Shown piece after piece: positions 1-10,884 of a DNA stretch of 64,000 nucleotides. Under the pieces are notes generated by a model. The model saw only the letters and a list, made by a program, of their open reading frames with translations. It ran no database searches and was not told where the DNA came from. Origin of the DNA: Sanderia malayensis (Eukaryota; Cnidaria; Scyphozoa; Semaeostomeae; Pelagiidae); contig RQOL01000906.1 in the NCBI GenBank assembly GCA_013076295.1, forward strand, positions 3,658,001-3,722,000. Reading direction: 5' to 3'. The position numbers were made by a program, and so were the translations under genes. How positions within the stretch are numbered: the stretch's first letter is position 1; the number at the start of each line of letters is the position of its first letter.

Positions 1-3000
1 ATAATTAAACGTGTTTTAAATTAACTTTAATGTTTAATACCTATATTTACGTCGCAAAGTGGAGATTTCACAGAGAAATTTTTATTCGCCAATCTTCGCG
101 TACATGCACGAGAATTACTGACCAATCAGTAAAAGTATCAGTGACCATGTGATAGCAGTTCTTTGTCATGATTGGTTGATCTTCAAGTGGAAGGACCTGA
201 TCCATGTTCATTTCATTTTTTGAATTTTAAAACGCAATTGCAGTTTCGTGGTTTTACAAAACTCATTTAAAATATTGAAATACACTTATACAAGCTCCAT
301 TTTTCTTTCACTGACAAAAGTAACATATGAAGTATGTATTTTAATTTTCTGTCAAATTCTAGAGAAAGAAATGTTATCTTTGAAAAGAGTAGAAAGTAAA
401 ATAAAACACTAATAATTGTTATGATAAATGAATAAAAAGCAAATGAATGTAAAGTGAAATCCACGGTTCTTTATAATCATTCTCATTGAATTGTGGTTTC
501 TGTTTTATATTGAACTGCCATATTTTTGTTTTTAGCAATTAGAAAAGAATCGTTGTGGTCCAATTTATTAAAGTAGGAAACCTTTTAGAAATCTTTGATG
601 AATAAAAAGAGAACAAGTTTTACATTTTTTCGACTTATCGTAAGCTTAAGTTTTAAGGCCATTTCTCGTGGGTTCCTTGTTAACTGATTGAGCAGATATA
701 GTTATTTTTGAGGCAATGTAATGTACATAGCGAAATTTTTTGTAGGATTTGTGATTTAATAAAGGGTTGCTTATCAGGTTGGATATTTATTATTGTTATG
801 AAATCTGAGGGGAAAACCCAGCTCTTAATAAGAATAGAATAATTATGACTTTTGAATCATGCTAACATTGTTATTACTCGACTCAATTCAGGCGAACTGT
901 CTCAGAAACACAAGTTGCAGCCAGCCAGCAAGACAATTTTCGTCGAAGAACCTGTTTTTGGAAGTCACTGAAGAGTTTTAAAATGTAATGCAAGGTTAGA
1001 GGCCATATTTATAATTGCATCTTACTGTGTGGAGCGAAAAGCAGGATGTTTTTGTATTACTGACCTATTTACTCATCTATTTTTAATGATAATAATAGAC
1101 AAGGCACGGCACGGCAAGAATAGAAAATGATTATAGATGTTTTTTAAAAAAGATTTTGAGTTTCGAATTGAAAATCAGTTTTATGCAAAGGAGGAGTCAA
1201 CCTGTTATGTATTGTACAGTCTCACAAAAACTTCAATTATATTCCGTTTTCTTTGTTTTTGTACAATTAGTGTTTATTTGGCAATACGACATCTATTCTA
1301 AAGATTACAGGTGTGGGCTCTGGACGTTAGCATTTCGTTTCTGAATTCCATTTAACTTGAAATATATCTGCATATAGAGTCGATAGCCTTTCAGCTCAAA
1401 TTAATTCAGATTTGAAGGTGAAAAGCTTCTTGATTTGATAACCCTTCGAACTTTCGGAAACCTGAAAACAAGTTTGTGATAGAAATACAAATGAGCTGGA
1501 TATCTGATATTTGCAGGGAATACAAGATTATAACTTAATCTTGATAAAAGGCTGTGTTATTAAAGATATTCTTATTGTGTAAGCTTATTTGGGCAATGCC
1601 GGTTTTAAAAAATAAACAAAAAGTTTTAGTTTTAATCAATATGTTTATTCGCTATCGGTCTTGCTTGATATATAAACAAAAGAAATTTCCACAACAAACT
1701 GGTGTTTTTAAATTTTCAGATTGTTCCCATCTTTTTAGCTTTTAGTGTGAACTTCGTCAAGCAGAGCAGTTTACATAATTTTAACAAAGTGGTAAGTTGA
1801 TAAATGTTTAGTTTTCTCGCATTTTAACCATCCTATCTGCACGATACACTTTTTTATTAGAAACTTTGGGTCAGCAATTACGTACTAAAAATTTCTTAGT
1901 TTGACATAAAAATTTTGACGTTTTAGTACAAAATCTTCTTCATTTGTTTCTTATGTTTGGGATTTAAAGTTACCTTATTGTTTCAAAAAAGTCGACTATA
2001 TTTTATGAGAACCCAGCGCCAGGGGAAAAATTCAAGTATAGCACAGAAGTCTCTTATGCAATTTTTCGGAAAATGTGCCAGTGTCAAGTCTTGTATATAT
2101 GAAATCTATTTCCGTATTAGCACTACTTTGAAAATACTTCTTGATGGTGTTAAGTTCGTGAAAATGTGTTTCCTTAATTTCCTTAATTGCAACAGCTGAT
2201 AAACAGATGTTGATTACTACTATTTTCTTGTGGCTCTAAAGATTTCTTAAATTTTAAGGTGCCTAGTCACTTGGTTGCTTATAAGTTCACTGATACCTTA
2301 AAATCAATGGAGTCTTTCTTCAAGGACAAAAATTTTACAGTTTCTTGATTATTCTTGCGCCTGGTACTAAAGTATTTTAAATTTTTGGCCATCCCAATTC
2401 TAGCTCTTCTTATAAATCAGTTATAAAAACAAAAGGCGGACATAGTCGGTGTGTTAAACCCGACTTTTTTGCTTATACTAAACTGTGTGAAGTCATTTCA
2501 GCAATTTTTAATATTCATGGAACGTAGTGAGATGGATTCAATTGTATTCAGCATTAGTGCCATCTTAAATAAGCCTCTTTATTTGCAACAATGTTTTAAA
2601 CATTATCAAACCCGCTCACTACTAGTCATGACTGTGACATACATTAAAAACTTAATCAGACAAATTTGAATCCCAGTACTCCACCCTACCATATGGTGAA
2701 AATAAAGTTAACAGATTTCAAAAGTCATATTGAATTTATCGAACCTTGATCAACAATGATAAACAACGCAGTCTTTCCGAGATAATTTCTTCTCTTATCG
2801 TAATTCATGCTTTAACTGGTGATTCAATACTTTCAATTACGGTTTTTGTTTAGCCAGATGTTAACAGAGCGATGCGCTACATATATCTTTCAAAAGAAAG
2901 ATGTTTAGGATCAAAAATATAACCCGAGCTTTTATCCCATCTGCCAGCAGTTCTCTCCTCTTCTCTCGAAAGCATAAATTTCAGTTTTATGTACACTTAT

Positions 3001-3594
3001 CTCGCATTAGTACAGTAGTACTACCCCACCATTTGTAAATTGGTTCATTGGGGCCATGGCATTGTTTTAAAACAAGAGACTGTTGCTTCTATCTATTGCT
3101 TGCAGAAACACCAAAAAAACGCAAGTTCTCTTAGAATATGTTTTGTTATTCAACTGTTTGAAAAGATTGACTGTAACTATCATCTTAGCCTCCTTTCGCA
3201 AGTGCTGATATATTGGTGCCAATATAAGTGTATTAAATCAAACAAAGAGGAACAACAAATTATATATCACTTGTATGTGTTATGAAAAGGTTTTCAGCTG
3301 CCTTGCAGAAATATTTGCACAAGTTGCAATATTTTAGTCATCTTTATGAAGAGTCTCACTTAATCAAAATTGTAATCATAATAACAGCTTGTTTTGATTA
3401 TAAATAAGCCATGTACTGCTTCGAAACTTTGTTTGTTAAACATTTATATATACCTCAAAGAACAGCTATGTAATATGGGACGCTGTTAATTTTGTTGAAG
3501 ACAAGACAAGATGAAATGCTTAGAAACACATTTGTCGATTTGTGAAGTAATAGATAATAAATAAATTTATAAAATAAACCCGACCTAAAATAAA

Positions 3595-3637
3595 CCTTGA
3601 AAAACCCGAAAGCAAATAGATTTCGGGTTTTTCAAGG
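3595..3637. repeat. Perfect 17-bp hairpin
   Basis: A 17-bp arm at 3595-3611 is repeated as its exact reverse complement at 3621-3637, separated by a 9-base loop. The arms read ccttgaaaaacccgaaa and its complement. No gene abuts it. It may be the remnant of a small inverted-repeat transposon or simply a local palindrome. Confidence 0.75.
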
Positions 3638-4031
3638 AAAATTATTAAAAACTCTCGATTAATTTATTCATATTTCTATTGACTTTGATTATAATAATAA
3701 TCAGTCATATAGTTTTTAATTTATCAGAAGCAACAAAAGAGTGCTTGAGGAATATGCCTATGGATAGATACACCCAGCGTTTTGAGCTTTCTGAACATTT
3801 CGAAGGACCCAGTATACATGTTTTTTATTTTATAAGAAATCTAGCTCAACTCAAGCTCTACTTAGTAAAATTGTTTTTTATTGTTAAAGAAAACAATAGA
3901 ACAAAAGAATCTATTGTAATTTGGCACAAATTCTGCTAGTAAAGTTTCTTATAAAGTGGTTTTTTATTAAACTTTCTTACGAAACATTTTCTTGTTAAAA
4001 ACGTAACGTATGTTGGCAAGATAGTACAATT

Positions 4032-4476
4032 CCAAGATATTATAATAAGCTTTATTATATTACACGTTTTTTTTTTATAAGAAACCGGTTTATAAGAAAC
4101 CTAGATCTAGACGCCCTATAGTTTAAGAAACTTTTAGAACTACAAGGAAATATCTAAGAAACATTAGAAATTTCGGAAACACGTTTTCCCTTTACGGATT
4201 TAGCAAATGTCAACTACAGTATGTAAGTATGTTTTATCTGCTAAGCATAACATTGTCGGCTCCACATGACGATTTTTCGCATTGACGATTTTTCTTTGAT
4301 ATAATACCAATATTTTGCCACATCCACGTTTTTTCTTCGTTTTCACTGGAACTTCGTGTTCATTAAATTAAGAAACTTTTAAGAAACTTTTAGAACTAAA
4401 ATGTGGCTAAAAATTAAGAAACTTTTACTACTAGGCCTTGAGCCAGGTTTCTTATAAAAAAAAACGTGTATCTTGG
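4032..4476. mobile_element. MITE-like inverted-repeat element
   Basis: The ends are inverted: ccaagata at 4032 matches tatcttgg ending at 4476. Just inside, acacg-polyT-ataagaaac at 4062 is mirrored by gtttcttat-polyA-cgtgt ending at 4469. The left copy carries an extra block of about 25 bp (itself a near palindrome around aagctt) between the two inverted segments. The interior repeats a short aagaaacttttagaac-like motif. There is no coding capacity. This fits a non-autonomous DNA transposon of about 445 bp; superfamily unknown, and I could not define a target-site duplication. Confidence 0.5.
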
Positions 4477-6877
4477 TAATAGCCATTTTGAAAGAGCACA
4501 TTTGACCAAGCCTGACTCATAATGGAAGCCATAAATATTTTCATTTTTCATTCATTGTATGCCTCCCTACCTTTTCGAGAATTGGCTTAATTTAGCAAAT
4601 AAAATCATAAAATTCAGGGGGTAAAGATAGGTTGTGGATTTTCTTGAAATATTTCTTGCTATAACATCGAAATGAGATAAAATGTAACAAGTATATATTA
4701 TTTTAAGCCAGCCAATAAGGCTCGACAATCTGTAATTTCTACAATGTGTAATGAAGCACCAGTTGTGTGCTGCTCCTTGAAATTCTTTTCAATTGCTTAC
4801 AACACAGTCTTCTTTCTTTCTCACATACATTGCAGGTGGATGGATATCTGTTGCGTTGGTGGCAGAGAAGGTTTTGTTTTGACTCTAAAACAACAACAAC
4901 ACCAAAATTGATAATAGTTGTGAGCCTGAGTGTTGGTGGAGAAGGCAGCAATTTCTTTGCAGAAGTTGATTGCGAGAAAAACCAACAGATCATATCGAGT
5001 ATATATTCAAATGCAAGTCAACCAGCAAGCTTTTATCTAGCTGATGCGTAACGACAATAGTGAGTTTTATATTTGATATTATTGTTCAGTATATAATTAT
5101 TATTATTTGTGCTTAAGCTCGATTCAATTTGCGACTTGTGTGGAAATGGAAAATGTTGATAAAATGATAATAGCGTTGTGCAATCAAAACACAAATTCAA
5201 AAAAACGAATAAATGATAATGCAATTCTTCAAAATATTTGTTTTATAGTAAAATATATCAGTACAATTCTTCATGCTTTACTGAATATTTATAATATTGG
5301 ATTCTGTTTCATTTTTGTACCAAACAGAGAAACACACATGATTTAGAATAAGATCTTTGTAAAAAAGAATATTATATTAAAGGATGGCAGAGCAGGATAG
5401 CTGTAATCTGTTATTGTTCATGCTAATCTCTCCAGGAACAGTTTAGCTAACCAGGTTGGTCTAATACGAATTAGCAATGACCGTAGTCAAGTGTGGTGTG
5501 GAAAAGCCTGAAATTCCTACAAATCTCATTCTTTTTCAAGCACAGCTGTATTCTATGTAGTATATCACAGCTTTTAGATTTATTGTGGGTGCTTCGAGTT
5601 GCTCGAATATTTTTTACGTGTTTTTAAACTCCGCCTTGATTGCTTTCAAATTACGCAACCGTATTGTGGGTCCTGCAGATTACATTTAACACTTTAAGAA
5701 AAATTTTATCACTTTTATGAAGCCACAAGCTGATCCGTACATTGTTTTTCTCTGAAGGTGACAAAAAATAATTGTTTTTCAGTTATTCATAAAGATTTCT
5801 CAACAATAACTTCATTCTTAAGTTTGTGATTTTGCTGTTCTGGTATTGTCGAATTTCTTGTTATTTTTTTGTTTTTCCCATTATCTATCAGATGCAAGAA
5901 CTTGTAGAAAGGGTCGTGAAAACAAAACTCAATTTTCGAGATAAATTCAAAACTCCTCCTTTATCAGCAGCGTATCTATATTGTTATATATGGATACTGC
6001 AAAAGCAAACTTGCTTTATTGAAAATTTGCTTACGACAACTGTGTTGCGGCATGTTAAATAACATAACAATAACAGTTGAATCTCGTTCCGACCTTGACA
6101 AGAAGGATAAGAAGTTGGTCCGACTTACAAATGTTTGACCAGCAAGTCTCCTTGCCAGGACTTCAAACCCAACTCAATGGAAAACGAAAATCTGTCTGAC
6201 TTTGGTCTTGGTTACGTGGGGTATATCACCCAACAAGATTCAGCTATATATTGTTATTTTTGCTATCATTGCATTCATCAGTGACCAATTTGAATAAACT
6301 ATAACTGTATATATATTTAAAATGCGTGAAAATGTTGTATACGATGATTGTGGAAAGTTGATGAGGTTTAGAAGGAAGTGCGTCTTTTAGATTTTTCTGA
6401 TAGATGATTGCTGTGGCAAATCAAATATGTATGCGAACGCCATGGCTCATACATGGGGAAGCATTTTGACACAACAGAATATTGGACCACGTGACACGCA
6501 TCGACCCAAAATTGTGAACAAAGAATACTAATGAGTTATTCTATACAGGGATTCAATACTACCTTTTCAATTTTCAGTCTTTTTGATTAATTTCTATGAA
6601 CACCGTGTGCGAAATATGATTTGCATGTTTGTTTTTCTTCTAACCCAGACCATTGCTGTGGTAGACAATGAATTTCGAATGATTGTCATTCACATGCATT
6701 TATTAGATCTACCAGAATCATTGTTGTTTGGTTGAAGAGAACTCCTACACTACTTGTGGCTGTATTAGCATGCTAAACTTCCATCGATCCAATGTATAGA
6801 TAGATAAAAACAAGTTCAAGATACTACAAATGCTCTTAGTTTTGGAATTATTTTCCTCTTGTTTTTTGTAGCAAAAC

Positions 6878-8531
6878 ATGGAGATGACAGATGAAACACT
6901 TCGAGGTATGTTTACCTGTTCTGTTCAGCTGCTTATAATTTCTTGCCTCGTTAGTTTGGTGATTAAACAACAACACATGCGAATTATTAAGCTTATCAGA
7001 ACATATTAATAGCTACTGCGTGTTATTTACTTGGAACCGTTTGGTCGTAAACATGTTTTTCTACATCATATTTAAAAATTGCGTATTTTTGTTTACTTGT
7101 TTGGTTTCAGTTGTAACGGTTCCAATTTTATTTCAGAGCTAAAAGAGGCGTTTTCGTTGTTCGATCCGAAAGATAAAGGTTCGATATCATGTGAGGATCT
7201 TGGCTACGTCATGAAAAGTTTGGGACAGAACCCAACTGAAAAGGAAATTACAACAATGATAAAAGAGGTTGATGTCGATGGTATGTAATGACTGCGAGAA
7301 TCTCGATATAGAAACCACAAGGGAGAAAGAAAATCTTAAAGTCGTGAATTCATTGGGCCCAGAATAAATTGTACCTTGAAGCTATTTATACCGTATACTG
7401 ATTATATGAAATTCAAGGGAATGTGATTTGACTTTGGCTTCTTAAATAAAGGCTGTATTGTGCTGAATATAATATCTCTCGATTAGTTCCAACAATTTCT
7501 TGAACAAGTAGTAAATAATTAATGTCGTTGCTTCAGGTAATGGCGAAATAGATTTTGCAGAATTCATACAGATGATGGATAAACAAATGAGAGGAAGAAA
7601 CATAAACGAAGAGCTGTATGAAGCTTTTCAGGTGTTTGATTGCAATAGAAATGGAAGAATAAGGTAAGCTGGAATTTTCAGCGTCAATCCTTTAATTTTA
7701 ATTGATTTTACGAGGCTAAGTTACGTCCCTGATCTAGGAGGTTCAAGAGATATAACTTTAAGATATCTGGAATTTATAGCTTGCATACTATGTCTATTGT
7801 CTGATAATTTAGCTTTAAACTGGACACCAAAATGGGCCAAATAAATTATTCCAATTCTGATGATACTTCCATTGGCGTAACAAGGCAATCTGGGGCACTG
7901 AGTAACAATATTGTTTTGGAGCCCCTATGTTTGAATATTTGGGGGCCCTTAGTTTCCTACTCAAAGGTGGACACCCTGTCTCTTCGTTACGCCACTGGAT
8001 TCTCTCCAATAACATAACAATGGCAGTTGGGGTAATTTCAATCGCTAGACCCCACGACCAGGTGACCCGCGGACATACGACCTAATATACGACCCCTGTT
8101 TTAAAAACTGCCCAATTTGCACTATTTTCCACTGTAACTATTGGCTGATCTGATTGTGTTTAATTACTTCAAGTCCCTTTGAACTTAAAACAACAATGAG
8201 AAATTTGGGACAAGAATTAACAGAGGAGCAATTATTACTGATGATGCGAGAGGCTGATTGTAACGGAGATGGCGTCATCGACTTTGAAGGTAGCAACAGT
8301 AATTTCTGTTCAATTTGTTAATCGACTTTTGCACATGTTGTAAATGAAGTAGTGGGAAGTGTTTTGTAAGACTGGCATGGTGACAAAATTAAGGAACTCT
8401 GTTACAGTAAGAAACGGTAAGATTTCCATCCTTAAAAGAGTTTTGTTGTTTTTTATTTAGAGTTTAAAACTTTGGTTCACAACCTTGAAAAAGCACCGGA
8501 AGGTCCAGCCAAGATGCTTGTTAAAAGTTAA
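6878..8531 (+). CDS. Calmodulin-like four-EF-hand protein (161 aa, 5 coding exons)
   Basis: Coding exons are 6878-6905, 7137-7280, 7537-7663, 8174-8289 and 8461-8531 (486 nt). The product has two EF-hand pairs in calmodulin arrangement. Loops lie near residues 19-30, 55-66, 92-103 and 128-139. Loops 2 ([12 protein letters not shown]) and 4 ([12 protein letters not shown]) keep the canonical Asp/Asn/Gly/Glu calcium ligands. Loop 1 ([12 protein letters not shown]) has Lys at positions 3 and 5 and ends in Asp, so it probably binds calcium poorly. Loop 3 has Asn at 3 and 5, Gly at 6, Ser at 9 and Glu at 12, and may still bind. It resembles calmodulin in the start MTDE..LRELKEAF and in LGQ-x-x-T-E, but has a basic C-terminal tail after EF4, so it is a divergent calmodulin-like or calglandulin/troponin-C-type sensor rather than calmodulin itself. 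The start codon is seven bases after an acceptor, so a 5' UTR intron is likely. Confidence 0.9.
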
Positions 8532-9615
8532 ATCATGGGTTGGGTTTATCTCAACAGAAAAACCAAAAAGGTATTCATTTGAATCATAATTGAAATAATT
8601 TATGAAACGACTTAAGGTGTGTAATTTTATTAACAACTTTTTATTTTTATAATTACTTTAGCAGGGAAGCATATTTATTATTCTTAAAACGATGGTGGTA
8701 AACTTGAAACTTACACATTTGAAATCTTTTATTTAATTCTGCTTTAGTCATTATATATTAATGTTATCTACTTTGTTTCGAGTAATTATTGTAATTTTTA
8801 TATTGTGTTATTTGGCCCATTGTATTTCATTAAACGATGTGTATAATTTGCAGTATAACTTCATTTGACTTTATGCGCATATGTGTTATTATTTGATCTC
8901 TTATTGCGAGTGAAGTACATTTTCATTTTGAAGACCTCCATGAGCCATTTTACATGAAGTCTCAGCCAGATTCATTTTTTATACACTGTGTGTATAAAAA
9001 CAAGCGATTTTCGTAAGAAGTAATTTTTCATTACTCTTCCTGGGATCGAACCTAGAATTTCACGGCTACCTGCTTCCGTTCTGCTGCGCAAATCAATGTT
9101 CTACATGAACATATGACTTTGTGAAGTGATCTTTTCCTTTTGAGAAATCTTCATCTGTAGCAATCTTCCACTGAAAGAGTATTCATCCAGATTGGTGAAT
9201 ATTCATCTAACTTTCTGACAGTCTTTGGATGAATTGAAAGTTGAGCAGGAAATCACGTTGTTTGATTGAAAAGTAAGTATCATATATTTAAATATTAGTA
9301 ATGATAATATATAAGATACACCGCAGTAATTTTATTCATGTAGTTATGATTTTAGAAATACAAATGGTTGATCCAACAGGCCATCAGCTGGCATTAGGCC
9401 ATCCAGAGTTTACCATTACCATAATCCATAATAATAGGAATACCAAAAATCTAGCAGCAAACCTTTTATCTATTAATGTGGCATTATCATTGCATATTAC
9501 TAGATTTAAATTTAAATTAGTCTCTCACAAGGTTGAGCTATAACTATGTACTTTCACAACTGCTAAATTGTCGTATATGCGAAGTCTATAGACCATATTC
9601 ATATCTTTCATCTTA
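8532..9615. other. Intergenic, calmodulin-like gene 3' end to ZNRD2 5' end
   Basis: About 1.1 kb of AT-rich DNA. The first part is presumably the 3' UTR of the calmodulin-like gene and the last part the promoter or 5' UTR of the zinc-ribbon gene. An acceptor-like tcatcttag at 9608-9616, just before the downstream ATG, hints at a 5' UTR intron. I see no further exon. Confidence 0.5.
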
Positions 9616-9623
9616 GTTACAAC

Positions 9624-10604
9624 ATGGATTTATCAGATGAAGAGAAGCATGCTCTTGAGCTAAGACGAGAAAGATCAAACAAAATTAGCAAATTAATGGG
9701 TGAATATCTCTTGAAAGGATACAAAATGCTTGGTTCAACATGCAACAAGTGTGGGGTATGTTATTTATTACGATTTACAATACCTACCATGCATCACAAC
9801 ACAAATCAAAATTTGATTAATTGAATAATGGGGTGGTTTTCTTTTTCAGACAATCCTTATGAGGGACAGGCAGCAGAATGACTATTGTGTATCATGTCAT
9901 GATATTGACAGTATTTCAAGCAATATGGATGCAGATTTGTTGATGCAATCAAATGGTAAGTTTTAACCTTCTATTTTGTATACAGATTTATATGCCTATT
10001 GCTACATCTAGTTGTAAGTGGAAGTTTGGATATGCATTATGGAGTGTCATAATCTTCATTGAACTTTACATATGCTTGCTGAAGCTCATAGTTAAGCATC
10101 CTTAAGTATCATAGTTTGCATAAGCATGTAGCTATTTGCAAAGGTTATAATTTTATTTATCATGGAAATTTTATATTAAGAGCTTTTCTCTCTGTTAGAG
10201 ATTCATGTGAGATTGTGGCAGTGCATATACCTTTGGAACACAATTACTAGTCTTTTCAGTACTTTTAATGTTATTTACCAGATCTCAGTCATGAAGATAA
10301 AGTTAATGATTTATAATTGATTCTGTTAGATAATACATCTGGCAGTCGACCAAGAGTTCATATGAGCAGAGCTGATAATACAGAAAGAAACGAACAAGTC
10401 AACCATTCAGCAGTGGCGTATTCCATGTCGAATTCAACAGACGATTTTCGAGGTATTTTGAAGGGTATTCAATGTTCTGTTTTTATGAAAATGAGGTCTG
10501 CTGCTGCCGAGCTGCAATCAGCCAGCATGGATGATAGTTTCAAACTTTTAGAGCTTATCAAAGCGTGTCAGGAAACATTAAACAATTTGAAACCATTAAC
10601 ATAA
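9624..10604 (+). CDS. ZNRD2: ZNRD2 / SSSCA1-type zinc-ribbon protein (170 aa, 3 exons)
   Basis: Exons 9624-9755, 9850-9955 and 10330-10604 join to 513 nt. The N-terminal half carries the family hallmark: an Arg-rich helix (LELRRERSNKISKLMGEYLL) followed by GYKMLGSTC and a zinc ribbon with Cys40-x2-Cys43 and Cys57-x2-Cys60. The middle is low-complexity and polar. The C-terminal helix (LLELIKACQETLNNLK) matches the conserved end of the human Sjogren syndrome/scleroderma autoantigen 1 family. That family is linked to mitotic and telomere-associated functions in vertebrates, but its molecular role is not settled. Exon phases close exactly and the length resembles the human protein (about 199 aa). 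A consensus AATAAA lies 188 bp after the stop. The gene is tail-to-tail with ADCK1, with stops only 280 bp apart. Confidence 0.95.
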
Positions 10605-10791
10605 TATGTGCCTTTGCAGTGGTGCATTCTGGGAGATGAAAGTTTGGGTAATCAGTTGGTCAGTTAATATTTGCACAGCCTTCATTGAATGATAACCTTG
10701 ATTTTAGTTGAACCATTTTCTTAGCTTCAGTGGGGTAAGTTCAGTGGGGCAATATCTGCAAGCTTTCCAGGGGAATGTTTACAATAGTCAC

Positions 10792-10797
10792 AATAAA
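10792..10797 (+). terminator. Poly(A) signal AATAAA for ZNRD2
   Basis: A consensus AATAAA lies 188 bp downstream of the ZNRD2 stop codon, within the 280-bp gap to the end of the convergent ADCK1 coding region. Confidence 0.55.
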
Positions 10798-10884
10798 CTT
10801 CACAATCATAAAATTATCATTATCAACATGACAAGGCTGCAGTTTAAAGTATACAAACGTTGATATTAATTTCAATTCATTTCC

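Larger units (their letters stand above)
1..6877. other. AT-rich non-coding stretch upstream of the calmodulin-like gene
   Basis: No exon that I can tie to a protein family was found on either strand. The longest open frames here are under 100 residues, have low-complexity AT-driven composition, and lack matching splice signals. The stretch contains a perfect hairpin near 3.6 kb and a small MITE-like inverted-repeat element at 4.03-4.48 kb, both listed separately. It probably includes the promoter and a 5' untranslated exon of the gene starting at 6878, because that start codon lies seven bases after an acceptor-like ttttttgtag. Confidence 0.6.

Noticed and set aside
4739..5346. Frames of 63-94 codons near 5 kb
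   Set aside because: No family resemblance, no consistent splice sites, and different strands overlap; composition matches AT-rich background.
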